From Methylorubrum populi (GTDB lineage Bacteria > Pseudomonadota > Alphaproteobacteria > Rhizobiales > Beijerinckiaceae), in contig JAQIIU010000002.1 of NCBI GenBank assembly GCA_036946625.1, positions 1,883,501 to 1,947,500 of the forward strand: a stretch of 64,000 bases of DNA, written 5' to 3'. Below the pieces are notes generated by a model. The model saw nothing but the letters and a program-made list of their open reading frames with translations. It searched no databases and was not told the DNA's origin. A program made the translations under genes and the position numbers. Each line of letters starts with the position of its first letter. Position 1 is the stretch's first letter. Below, piece after piece: positions 30,335 through 39,100 of this stretch.

Positions 30335-30839
30335 TCCGTCGCGCCATGGCCCGCCTCCAGGCCGTCGGGCTCGGCAGTCGCGATTGGACATGGGGTGGCG
30401 GCACGGTGCTGATGCTTCGGCATCGGCACCGGCGGAGTCGCGACGTCGATATCTTCATCAACGACGTTCAGTATCTGTCCTACCTGTCGCCGCGCCTCGA
30501 TGATCGCGAAACGTCCGATCTGATGGATTACCACGAGCAAGCCAATCACCTGCGCCTCGAATACCCGGAAGGCGAGGTCGATTTCCTCACGGTCGCCCCG
30601 GTGTTTCCCGGCCTGAAGCCGCACACGATGAGCCTGGAGGGCATATCGGGCGACATTCAACTCATGCAGGACAAGGAAATCTGTTGCGGCACATCGCCGA
30701 GCGGCGCCGGGATGCGCTGGACGTCGCCCTGGGCTCGCCGAACTGCGAGAGAGGCTATGCGGGCGTCGAGCAGCCGTCGCCGAACATTCCCTTCTCCGAG
30801 GCCCGCTCCGCCCTGCTCGACTGGATCGGGCATCGTTGA
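30313..30839 (+). pseudogene. AbiEii-like nucleotidyltransferase toxin, broken
   Basis: The first 120 codons resemble AbiEii/AbiGii-family nucleotidyltransferases (type IV toxin-antitoxin): WGGGTVLMLRHRHRRSRDVD then IFINDV gives the GG and D-x-D pattern of the fold. After DKEI (about 30684) the frame reads into nonsense. The next frame carries a better continuation, LRHIAERRRDALDVALGSPN, to the TGA at 30837-30839. A small deletion or frameshift has removed the part with the usual conserved Lys/Arg segment. The toxin is probably dead while its upstream partner is intact. Confidence 0.7.
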
Positions 30840-31005
30840 GCCGATCGATCGATGCGATCGGTAAAAACCTTCAGGCCATCTTTACGGATCGGTGAGGCTG
30901 GTCGCCGGTCCCGGGGGACAAGCTCCGGGCGTTAAGGGTTCGGTAGCGACACGGGCAATCTCCTGAGAACCGGTTTCAGCGCCGGAACCCGAAGGAATTG
31001 CAGCC

Positions 31006-31353
31006 ATGGACCCGATCAGGGCCGCGGCCTCGACGCCGCCCGTCTCGACCGCTCCCATCACCCCCGTCCGCCCCGTGGCGGAGACCGCCCGCAGCGAGGC
31101 GCTGGCATCGCGCACGCTCGACCCCGCGGTCACCGTCGCGGTGAAACCCGAGAGCACCGAGGCGAAGCCGTCGGAGCCGGAGCGGCGCGCCTATGTCCGC
31201 GACGCGGAGAGCCAGAGCCTCGTCTTCCGGGTCACCGATCCGCAGACCGGCGACGTGGTGATGCAGATCCCCGACGAGGTGATCCTCAAGGCACGCACCT
31301 ATGCGCGGGAATCGTCCGCATCTCCGGGCGAGCGCGTCGCCAAATCCGTCTGA
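31006..31353 (+). CDS. FlaG-like protein
   Basis: Protein of 115 aa. The N-terminal 60 residues are low-complexity (Ala, Pro, Thr, Glu). The C-terminal part SLVFRVTDPQTGDVVMQIPD then EVILKARTYA matches the FlaG core, seen in proteins encoded near flagellins. FlaG affects filament length in some bacteria. It is convergent with flaF, which supports a flagellar role. Its stop codon TGA is the first part of repeat B copy 5. Confidence 0.7.
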   Translation: MDPIRAAASTPPVSTAPITPVRPVAETARSEALASRTLDPAVTVAVKPESTEAKPSEPERRAYVRDAESQSLVFRVTDPQTGDVVMQIPDEVILKARTYARESSASPGERVAKSV

Positions 31354-31523
31354 TACGACATCCGGTCGATGACCTCGGCCTCTCCTCCGTCATCGCGAGG
31401 CGAAGCCGTGGCAAACCAGGGCGCGCCCTTTCCGGACATGGCGCGCGCCCTGGATCGCTTCGCGGCCGCTCGCGATGACGAGAGTCTGGCGAAACCCGAA
31501 GCGATCGATCGGAAACGGTATGA
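31351..31523. repeat. Repeat B, copy 5 (reverse orientation)
   Basis: Starts TGATACGACATCCGGTCGAT and ends GATCGATCGGAAACGGTATG, so it is the reverse of copy 1. Its first three bases are the stop codon of the FlaG-like gene. The element fills most of the spacer to flaF. Confidence 0.85.
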
Positions 31524-31581
31524 GGAGCGGGCGAGGGCCCGCTCATGTTCGGTCGGCCGCGTCGCGGCGCCGGGCGAGACG

Positions 31582-31956
31582 TCAGGCGCCGGGTCCCGCA
31601 TCGCCCTGCAGACCCGCGGCGATGTGGTTGTTGAGCGCGACCAGGGACTCGACCTTCTGCACCGTCGGCTCGATCATCGTGTCCAGGATCGTGTGGAACA
31701 CGTAGGCCGAGAGCTGCGCCATGCCGTTGCGCACTTCGACGGGAAGCGGGCTGTTCGCCTCGGTCGCGGCGGAGGCGAGGATCGTCCAGACCCGCTGGTT
31801 GAAGGTCAGCGCCTCGTTGAGGGCGGTGCCCGGCGTGAGGTCGGTGCCGAGGGCCTGGAGCCGCCCGGCCGCCTTCAGGAGAACCGCCGCCTCGGCCTCC
31901 CGCGGGGATAGCGCCACGCGCGAGACCTTCGCGTAGGCATTGGCCGCATAATGCAT
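31582..31956 (-). CDS. flaF: Flagellar biosynthesis regulator FlaF
   Basis: Protein of 124 aa, the usual FlaF length. It begins MHYAANAYAKVSRVALSPRE and has the family segment ALTFNQRVWTILASAA and ends with helices (LSAYVFHTILDTM). In Caulobacter FlaF is needed for flagellin synthesis or secretion and works against the repressor FlbT. No flbT or flagellin gene lies nearby, only a flaG-like gene, so this is a small detached flagellar pair. Confidence 0.9.
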   Translation of the reverse strand: MHYAANAYAKVSRVALSPREAEAAVLLKAAGRLQALGTDLTPGTALNEALTFNQRVWTILASAATEANSPLPVEVRNGMAQLSAYVFHTILDTMIEPTVQKVESLVALNNHIAAGLQGDAGPGA

Positions 31957-32146
31957 CGTCCGCGTTCTCCCCGCACCGTTCAGGATCGGCCGCAGGGGAT
32001 GAGTCGCATGAGCTTTGTTAAAAGCGGGTATGCGAGACCTCTGCCGCATTGGCGCCCCGAAAGGGGAGGAGTGCTGCGCCGTGGCCGACTCGCGCGATCC
32101 GTCGACGGGAGGGTCCACGCCGCACCGGGTCCGGAACCCGTTTCAG

Positions 32147-32386
32147 ATGACGAATTTCCTTCTCGGTCTGATGGCCGGCTGCATCATCGCCGGCGTTGCC
32201 ACCATCACCGCGGCGCGGCATCCGGCGGTCCAGTTGCGGCTCGGGCTCGTGCCGACCGCACAGGCGGCGATCGCCCCGCCGCCCCGCATCGAGGCGCCCC
32301 GCTGCCCGGCACCGAGAGCCGTCGACCCAGTCGGCAAGCCGGAGATGCTGTTCTCGCGCAGCCGCCTGTGGTCGGTCGCGCCCTGA
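32147..32386 (+). CDS. Small membrane or exported protein, unknown
   Basis: Protein of 79 aa that opens with a hydrophobic helix (MTNFLLGLMAGCIIAGVATI) followed by a Pro/Ala/Arg-rich tail with three Cys in total (GCIIAG, RCPAPR). I start at the ATG at 32147 because the helix begins there; an upstream extension of 44 residues is rich in Cys and Arg and looks unnatural. It is transcribed divergently from flaF. No family recognised. Confidence 0.5.
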   Translation: MTNFLLGLMAGCIIAGVATITAARHPAVQLRLGLVPTAQAAIAPPPRIEAPRCPAPRAVDPVGKPEMLFSRSRLWSVAP

Positions 32387-32402
32387 GGCGCGAAGGGATG
32401 CC

Positions 32403-32543
32403 TCAGACGCTGCTGCCGAGCAGGAACATCACCATCGTCGTGGCGACGGTGCTGCCGAGGAACCCGCACAGGGCCGCGGCGAAGGACGGTCCGGTCCGCC
32501 GCTCGGTGGTGGACGGGAGGGCGGTGGTGTCGGTGGCGATCAT
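32403..32543 (-). CDS. Very small membrane protein, unknown
   Basis: Open frame of 46 codons: a Thr/Ser-rich start (MIATDTTALPSTTERR) then one membrane helix (FAAALCGFLGSTVATTMVMF). The frame runs open further upstream but the sequence there is Arg-rich shadow of the neighbouring gene. It ends 16 bases from the stop of the convergent gene. Plausible but weakly supported. Confidence 0.4.
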   Translation of the reverse strand: MIATDTTALPSTTERRTGPSFAAALCGFLGSTVATTMVMFLLGSSV

Positions 32544-32686
32544 GGCGGGCTCTCGGGCGAAGCGGTTGGTTTCGTTGCGATGAACGTGCGCCTCACGGCG
32601 ACGCTTGGCGGTGCGGGACCGCACCCGGATCCGGGCGGGATCCGACTTTCGCGGGATCGGGTCGGGGGCGGGCTCGGGAAGCCCGG

Positions 32687-33013
32687 TCAGTCGCAGCGGT
32701 TCACGCGCTTGGCGACCCGCAGCGCCCGGAGTTCGCTGCGCAGATCGATCGCGACGATATCGGCGCCGCAATCCTCGAAGGCGTCCTGCGCCTCGTGGTA
32801 GCGGTCGCCGACCTCGTCGAGGGTGTCGCAGACCCGGTCGTGGTTGCCGAATTGCGCCTCCTGGCGGGCCTGATAGCGCAGGGCGCCGGCTTCCTGGACC
32901 TTCCGGCGGGCGTCGATGCAGCCGGGCGCGGCGAGGGCGGAGGAGGCCACGCCGAGGCTCACGAGGCAAGCCGCGAGGCCGGCGAGGGCGGTGTGGCGCA
33001 TGAGGTGACGCAT
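32687..33013 (-). CDS. Small periplasmic Cys-containing protein
   Basis: Protein of 108 aa with a clear signal peptide (HTALAGLAACLVSLGVASSA, cut near ALAAP). The mature part has four Cys (GCIDARRK, RVCDTLD, EDCGAD, NRCD), enough for two disulfides, and a helical, charged middle. Two start codons are possible (33013 or 33001, four codons apart). No named family recognised; it looks like a soluble periplasmic protein. Confidence 0.7.
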   Translation of the reverse strand: MRHLMRHTALAGLAACLVSLGVASSALAAPGCIDARRKVQEAGALRYQARQEAQFGNHDRVCDTLDEVGDRYHEAQDAFEDCGADIVAIDLRSELRALRVAKRVNRCD

Positions 33014-33170
33014 GGGCGGACCGACGCTGTTTCGACCGGGGTCATGAAGGGTTCGGGAGCGTGCGACGCGCAGCCATCACAGTGCCTTGGCACTGCTCTC
33101 GCCGCCCCGCCGCCGTCCGGCTCGGTCTTTTGAACGGTGACGCCGAGCCGATGGTTCCGAGCGCGTCCAC

Positions 33171-33736
33171 TCAACCTGAAGGCTGTCTTCCCGGACGTTC
33201 GGACAGCCTCAGGCTCGATTGTCGCCGCGCGTCCCCCGGCCGGCGCCGGGAGGCGAGGATCTGGGCGAGCGTGACCGGGCGCAGGCCCTGCGGATCGACG
33301 CCGACATCGTATTGCCGCGGGATCGGCTTGAGCCGGCCGTGGGAATGGCCGTGCAGGTCGATCGTGCCGCGGCCGAGGCCGTTCCAGGTGCGGAAGGCAT
33401 AGTGGCACAGCACGAGCCGGCGGCCTTCGACCTCGGTTTCCGCGTAATGCGCGACCGAGGCCCAGCCCGGCGCCGAGAGCGTGGCCGGGCCGTCGTTGTT
33501 GCCGACGATCAGGTGCTTGTGCCCGTTGAGCGCGGCGAGCAGCGCCGCGATGCGCTCCGGCGGGGGCCCGAGGGCGAAGTCGCCGAGATGCCACACCGTG
33601 TCGTCCGGCCCGACGCGGGCGTTCCAGGCGTCCACCAGGGCCGCGTCGTGGGCGGGCAGGTCGGGGAACGGGCGCCGGTCGATCCGCAGCACCCGGGAAT
33701 CGCCGAAATGCGTATCGCTGGTGAGAAGGTCGTCAT
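33171..33736 (-). pseudogene. Calcineurin-like metallophosphoesterase with N-terminal frameshift
   Basis: The body shows YfcE/MJ0037-type phosphoesterase motifs: VWHLGDFALG, VGNNDGPATL, LCHYAF and LHGHSHGRL. The N-terminal metal motif TSDTHFGDSRVLRIDR is present only if the frame is extended above 33692, where there is no start codon. An ATG at 33736 gives MTTF in the neighbouring frame; one extra base there (MTTFFTSDTHFGD is the pattern expected) would join both. So the gene has lost one base near 33725, or the sequence has an error. A start at the GTG 33692 would yield a protein without its first metal ligands. Confidence 0.75.
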
Positions 33737-33794
33737 CCGCCGCGCCGTCCGCTGTGAGCGGGACAACGCGGCGGAGGCGCGAACGATACCGGCC

Positions 33795-34892
33795 TCAACG
33801 CCCCGGGCTGAAGCGCAGCGGCACCGTGACCGCGAGGCTCGACTGCGTGACCCCGGCCGGGGCGGGGGGCAGGCTGCCGCGCACCGCCGCGAGCGCGGCG
33901 GCGTCGATGGCGCCGACCCCGCTGCTGCCGACGAGGGCCGCCCCGCTCACCGCGCCGGAGCGGCCCACGGTGAAGCGCACGGTGGCCACGCCGCCCCCCG
34001 TGCCGGCGGCCGCCTCGCGGTTCATGCGGCCCTTGATGGCCGAGGCGAGCGCCCCCCGCCAGGCGGCCATGGCGTTGGGGTCGCTGGCCGAGGCGGCCGA
34101 GCCCGTGGCGCTCTGGCGCGAGGTCGCGGCGGCGTTGCGCTGCGAATTGCCCGCGACGGCCTGCTGGGCGCGGCGGGCGGCATCGCGCTCGGCCTTCGCC
34201 TTGGCGGCCTTGATCCGCGCCTCCTTCTGCGCCTCCTCGCGCCTCTTCTCCAGGATCTCCCTTCGGCGCGCCTCGCGCTCGGCCTCGCGCTTCTTCTCCA
34301 GCGCGGCCTTGCGGCGCTCCTCGATCCTGGGATCGGGCTTGGGAGGCTCGGGCGCCTTCGCCACCACCGGCGGCGCCAACGGCTCCGCCTCCTGCGCCTG
34401 CGAGGTGACGATCTGCTCCTCCGGCGGCGGGGGCGGCGTGTCGGGCGGAACCTCGGCGACGGCCTCCGGCGGCGGCGGCATCTCCTCCGGCTCGACCTCG
34501 GTCGGCGGCGGGGGCTGCACCTCCTGCGGCGTCTCGACCGGCTGGGCCGTTTCCGGCTCGCCCTCGGGCTTGGCCTCCTCGGGGATCGCCTCCGATCGCT
34601 GCGTCTCGACGGGGCCTTGAGTCTCCGCCTCCATCATCTGCGGAGCGAGATCGATGGTGATCTCCTGGTCGCCGGGCGGGGAGGGCGGCGTCAGGCGCAG
34701 GTAGGCGATGCCGAGAAGCCCCGCGCCGTGCAGGGCAAGCGCGAGGGCGAAGGCGGCCGCGAGGCGCCCGTGCCCGTCGTTCCCGCCCGCCGGGAGCCCC
34801 GGCCCGGCACCGGCGGGCATCGGGGCCGGCATCGGCGGCGGGGTCGGGGCGGACCGTGGGGCGAGCGAGGGAGCGGGCTTGGGAGCGGCCAT
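33795..34892 (-). CDS. tonB: TonB family energy transducer
   Basis: Protein of 365 aa. A Pro/Ala-rich cytoplasmic start is followed by one membrane helix (about 43-65, LAAAFALALALHGAGLLGIA). Next come a long Pro/Glu-rich periplasmic spacer (EVQPPPPTEVEPEEMPPPPE), a charged Lys/Arg/Glu helix (about 190-250), and a C-terminal TonB domain (TVRFTVGRSGAVSGAALVGS through AALAAVRGSLPPAP). It carries energy from ExbBD to outer-membrane receptors. It ends a tonB-exbD-exbB unit; only 4 bases separate it from exbD. The substrate is not evident. Confidence 0.92.
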   Translation of the reverse strand: MAAPKPAPSLAPRSAPTPPPMPAPMPAGAGPGLPAGGNDGHGRLAAAFALALALHGAGLLGIAYLRLTPPSPPGDQEITIDLAPQMMEAETQGPVETQRSEAIPEEAKPEGEPETAQPVETPQEVQPPPPTEVEPEEMPPPPEAVAEVPPDTPPPPPEEQIVTSQAQEAEPLAPPVVAKAPEPPKPDPRIEERRKAALEKKREAEREARRREILEKRREEAQKEARIKAAKAKAERDAARRAQQAVAGNSQRNAAATSRQSATGSAASASDPNAMAAWRGALASAIKGRMNREAAAGTGGGVATVRFTVGRSGAVSGAALVGSSGVGAIDAAALAAVRGSLPPAPAGVTQSSLAVTVPLRFSPGR

Positions 34893-34896
34893 CGGC

Positions 34897-35361
34897 TTAA
34901 CGGGCCGTCCCTGCGGCGGCCGGGGCAGCGCCCGCCGATTGCGCGATCAGCGAGACCTTGGTGAAGCCGGCCTGACCGACGAGGCCCATCACCTCCATGA
35001 TCCTGCCGTAGGGCACGTCGCGGTCGCCGCGCACCAGCACGACCTGATCCGGGTTCTCGGCCTTGAGCTGCCTGAGGCGCGGCAGGATCGTCTCCGGCGT
35101 GAAGCCATCCTTGGCGATGAACGGGTTGCCGTCCTTGTCGATGGAGACTTCGAGCGGCTTCTGCGACTGCGCCACCTTGGCGGCGGTCGTCTTCGGCAAC
35201 TGCACCGGCACGCCCGTCGTCATCAGCGGCGCGGCGACCATGAAGATGATCAGCAGCACCAGCATCACGTCGACCATCGGCGTGACGTTGATTTCGGACA
35301 TCGGCGTCGCGTCGAGGCCGTCCTCGTCGTCGCTCGCCGAACGAACGGTTCCCATGGCCAT
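34897..35361 (-). CDS. exbD: ExbD proton channel subunit
   Basis: Protein of 154 aa. One N-terminal membrane helix (VDVMLVLLIIFMVAAPLMTT) holds the conserved Asp31 that carries protons, preceded by the typical SEINVTPMVD. The periplasmic domain follows (QVVLVRGDRDVPYGRIMEVM). With ExbB it uses the proton gradient to drive TonB. It lies 85 bases after exbB and 4 bases before tonB. Confidence 0.95.
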   Translation of the reverse strand: MAMGTVRSASDDEDGLDATPMSEINVTPMVDVMLVLLIIFMVAAPLMTTGVPVQLPKTTAAKVAQSQKPLEVSIDKDGNPFIAKDGFTPETILPRLRQLKAENPDQVVLVRGDRDVPYGRIMEVMGLVGQAGFTKVSLIAQSAGAAPAAAGTAR

Positions 35362-35446
35362 GACATCGCCCTCCCGGGCATCGGCGGCGGCCCGCCGGAC
35401 CGGGCGGGCGTCGCGTCGGGGGTTTCGGGGTGTCGAACGGGGGCCG

Positions 35447-36148
<702 letters not shown>

Positions 36149-36229
36149 GTGTGACTCCTCGTGGCTCCAGTTTTCGCCCGCCGTCCCGCATCGCCCGACC
36201 GGGCCGATGCAGGACGGCGAGGGCCGGCC

Positions 36230-36727
36230 TCAGCGGTCGAAGGCGGCCGATGTCTTGCTGGCGGGCTCGATCCGCTCCAGGCAGGTCTCGCGGGTGGCCT
36301 CGCCGCCTTCGCAGGCCAGCACGTCGTTGAGCAGGAGGCGGCCGATCTTCGGGCAGGCGAGGCCGGTGAAGTCGAACAGCCGCATCACGGTCTTCCTCTC
36401 CTGGACCGGGCCCAGCTCGACGGCGAGGCGCTTCTGGGCGACGCCCTCGGTGTCGAAGGCGAACAGGTCGACCTTCAGCGACTTCAGCGCGGGCCCGCGG
36501 CCGTTGTCGACGAGCATGTAGGTGCGGCAGGCCTCGCCCGCGGGTTCGAGCCGGTTCAGCTCGATCTTCAGGGGCGGGACGTCGGATTTGGGCGCCGGCG
36601 CACCGTCCTGCGCCATCGCGGCCGAGCCGGAGGCGATCAGGGCTGCGAAGGCGGCGCGCGCGAGACGGCGCCCTCCGATCCCGGCCTGTCCCGACATGGT
36701 GCGCCCCATTCCCCGACGTCCCTGCAT
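36230..36727 (-). CDS. Periplasmic protein upstream of exbB-exbD-tonB
   Basis: Protein of about 165 aa with a signal peptide (RRLARAAFAALIASGSAAMA). The mature part has four Cys (GEACRTYM, TGLACPKIG, VLACEGGE, TRETCLERI) and a beta-rich middle (TYMLVDNGRGPALKSLKVDL). Start codons at 36727, 36709 or 36697 are all possible. It lies 81 bases upstream of exbB on the same strand, so it may be part of the Ton operon. I do not recognise a named function; similar proteins next to exbB occur in this group as far as I recall, which is not verified here. Confidence 0.72.
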   Translation of the reverse strand: MQGRRGMGRTMSGQAGIGGRRLARAAFAALIASGSAAMAQDGAPAPKSDVPPLKIELNRLEPAGEACRTYMLVDNGRGPALKSLKVDLFAFDTEGVAQKRLAVELGPVQERKTVMRLFDFTGLACPKIGRLLLNDVLACEGGEATRETCLERIEPASKTSAAFDR

Positions 36728-37265
36728 CACGACGAATCCATCTCTCTCCGTCCCGCCCGCCCCGTGAGGCGACCCTGATGGCCTGCCCCGAAGGCCGAAG
36801 AAGGCCCGCGATCGGCCACACCGCCGGCGCGTCCGCGCCGAGAGCCGGCCTTCGGTACCGGACGAGCGCGACGCGATCTCCCGGCCGCCGCTTGGTCCGT
36901 GGATACGGCAAAGGTTACGCCCGGCGCTCCCCACGGCACCGTGCGTGTTTCCGGGCGTGCCTATCCGACAAGCGGGGTGATGATCAAGGTTTGGCAAGAA
37001 TTTCAGAGCAATTCCAAACTATTGGCCGAGGCCGCCTCGTTCTTCCCGAAATGCACTTTTGTCCCGAATGAATTGCCGAATGATCCCGATCGGGCCGATC
37101 CGAGCGGATCCGGAGCGCCTGCGCCCGACCCTTGATCGGCCCCCGGTCGCTTTCCATATCCCGTCGCAGGAGCGCTGCCCCCGGGCGGGCTCGAGACCGC
37201 GAGGTGCCGCCAAGGGCTCGAACCCGGTTCGATCCCGAAGGGCCTCGCCGGAGGTTTGAGTGACG
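36728..37265. other. Spacer between the Ton operon and hsp20
   Basis: About 540 bases without a gene. The middle (36960-37090) is less GC-rich. The last 120 bases form the hsp20 leader, with the ribosome site CCGGAGG at 37248-37254. A heat-responsive RNA element is common before hsp20 genes of this class, but no convincing ROSE-type fold could be drawn by eye. Confidence 0.45.
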
Positions 37266-37697
37266 ATGACGCGGCCGTCCCCGTTCGGGTATCCGTTCCT
37301 GCTCGGCTTCGACGAGATCGAGCAGGCACTCGATCGCGTGTCGAAGGCCGCCGGCGACGGGTATCCGCCCTACAACATCGAACGCGTCGCCCGCAGCGAG
37401 CGCGAGCCGGAACGTCTCCGCATCACGCTGGCGGTGGCCGGCTTTACGCAGGACCAGCTCGACGTCGCGCTGGAGGAAAACCAGCTCGTGGTGCGCGGCC
37501 GGCAGGTCGACGACAAGTCCCGCCAGTTCCTGCATCGCGGCATCGCGGCGCGGCAGTTCCAGCGGGCCTTCCTCCTCGCCGACGGCATGGAGGTGCTGGG
37601 CGCGGAACTGTCGAACGGCCTTCTGTCGATCGATCTCGCGCGCCCGGAGCCGGAGCGCATCGTGCGCAAGATCGCGATCGCGGCCAAGGATTCCTGA
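37266..37697 (+). CDS. Small heat-shock protein (Hsp20/alpha-crystallin)
   Basis: Protein of 143 aa. An N-terminal arm (SPFGYPFLLGFDEIEQALDR) is followed by the alpha-crystallin domain (YNIERVARSEREPERLRITL, then AVAGFTQDQLDVALEENQLV) and its end (MEVLGAELSNGLLSIDLARP). The arm and the lack of an obvious C-terminal I-x-I fit class A proteobacterial IbpA-like proteins. It keeps unfolding proteins soluble. A GTG two codons earlier (37260) is an alternative start. A DUF1150 gene follows, the usual alphaproteobacterial partner. Confidence 0.92.
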   Translation: MTRPSPFGYPFLLGFDEIEQALDRVSKAAGDGYPPYNIERVARSEREPERLRITLAVAGFTQDQLDVALEENQLVVRGRQVDDKSRQFLHRGIAARQFQRAFLLADGMEVLGAELSNGLLSIDLARPEPERIVRKIAIAAKDS

Positions 37698-37868
37698 GAA
37701 GGGTTCCCGGCCTGCACGGCGCCCGTTTCCGCGTCGATGCACCGCAGGACGCCCCCGCCCGTCCCACCCCCGCCCGTCCCCTGGGCCTCCACCCCAACCC
37801 GGATTTGTCGCCGCCGGTGCGCGGGACCATATCCGGCTCGACGCTCTGCCTCGGAAGGAGGGCATTTC

Positions 37869-38153
37869 ATGACCGACGTCATCACGACCGATCCGACCAT
37901 CGACACCACCGCGACCCCCGCCATCGATCCGGCCGAGTTCGCGGCTCTCGGCGAGGGGCACATCGCCTATGTCCGGCCGATCCGCTCGGACGAGGTGCGC
38001 AGCCTGTTCCCGCAGGCACCCGACATGACCCCGGGCCTCGACCTGTTCGCCCTGCTCTCGGCGAGCGGCGCGCCGATCCTGCTCACCGATTCCCGCGAGG
38101 TCGCCGTCGCGAACGCGATGGCCCACCAGCTCTACCCGGTGAGCCTGCACTGA
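37869..38153 (+). CDS. DUF1150 family protein
   Basis: Protein of 94 aa. The segment GEGHIAYVRPIRSDEVRSLF and the end LLTDSREVAVANAMAHQLYP mark DUF1150, a small family of unknown function that in Alphaproteobacteria almost always sits next to hsp20. The start is the ATG at 37869 behind GGAAGGAGGG. The 171-base gap to hsp20 has no gene. Confidence 0.88.
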   Translation: MTDVITTDPTIDTTATPAIDPAEFAALGEGHIAYVRPIRSDEVRSLFPQAPDMTPGLDLFALLSASGAPILLTDSREVAVANAMAHQLYPVSLH

Positions 38154-38186
38154 CGCCCCACCGTCCCGCCGGAGCGGGGCGGGTCT

Positions 38187-38975
38187 TCAGGCCATCGCCG
38201 CGACCGTGCGCACCAGGAGGGCGATATCCTCGGGCCGCGACAGGCGGTGGTCGCCGTCCTTGACCAGCGTCAGCCGGGAGCCCCGCTCGGGCAGGCGCTC
38301 CAGAATCCGCAAGGCATGGCCGTAGGGAACGTCCGAGTCGGCCATGCCCTGGAGGATGTGAACCGGGCAGCCCGGCTCCAGCGCCGCATTCAGCAGCAGG
38401 TGGCGTCGCCCGTCCTCGATCAGCGCCATGCGGATCGGGTCGGGCTCCGGAGCGTAGGGCGTCGTCCGATACCAGACGCCGTCCCGCTCCAGGATCTGCC
38501 GGATCTCCGGCGGAAACGCGTCCCACATCAGCGCCTCGGTGAAGTCGAGGGCCGGGGCGATCAGCACGAGCCCGCCGAGGCCCGCCCCCCGCCGCGCCCG
38601 CTCCCGGGCGACGAGACAGGCGATCCAGCCGCCCATGGAGGAGCCGACGAGGATCGGCCCCTCGTCGGCGAAGCGGTCGATGACGGCGCAGGCGTCGGCC
38701 AGCCAGTCGGAGAGCGTGCCGTCCTCGAAACGCCCATCCGATTCACCGTGCCCGGAATAGTCGAACCGGACCATGCGCCGGCCGGCCCGTGCGGCCCAGG
38801 CGTCGAGGGCAGCAGCCTTGGTCGCCCGCATGTCCGAGCGGAAGCCGCCGAGCCAGACCACCGGCGGGCCCTCGCCCTCCCGGATCCGCACCGCGAGCCG
38901 GCGCGGGGACGACCCGCCGGCACCATCGAGGACGGTGACGGGCACGTCACCCACGGACGTTTCGGGAACGGTCAC
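38187..38975 (-). CDS. Alpha/beta hydrolase
   Basis: Protein of 262 aa with an alpha/beta hydrolase fold. The nucleophile elbow is GSSMGG (Ser113), preceded by the oxyanion segment WLGGFRSDM and FDYSGHGESDG. The acid lies in GMADSDVPYG and the catalytic His in KDGDHRLSRPED. It resembles the mammalian mycophenolic acyl-glucuronide esterase (ABHD10)/BEM46-like group, cytoplasmic serine esterases. Substrate unknown. It is convergent with the DUF1150 gene and divergent from a glycosyltransferase. Confidence 0.88.
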   Translation of the reverse strand: MTVPETSVGDVPVTVLDGAGGSSPRRLAVRIREGEGPPVVWLGGFRSDMRATKAAALDAWAARAGRRMVRFDYSGHGESDGRFEDGTLSDWLADACAVIDRFADEGPILVGSSMGGWIACLVARERARRGAGLGGLVLIAPALDFTEALMWDAFPPEIRQILERDGVWYRTTPYAPEPDPIRMALIEDGRRHLLLNAALEPGCPVHILQGMADSDVPYGHALRILERLPERGSRLTLVKDGDHRLSRPEDIALLVRTVAAMA

Positions 38976-39100
38976 GGGTGCGGAAAATCCTGTGATTCTG
39001 AAACAAGCCGACGACGCTTCGTTTACCGAACCGTAAAGCCGCGGAACGATCCTTACCCCATGACCGTGTTCCGAGCGACCGTCCCGCCGCGGGTGCCGCG

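Noticed and set aside
37130..37259. ROSE-type RNA thermometer before hsp20
   Set aside because: The leader is GC-rich and could pair with the ribosome site, but I could not draw the conserved ROSE 3' hairpin with confidence.
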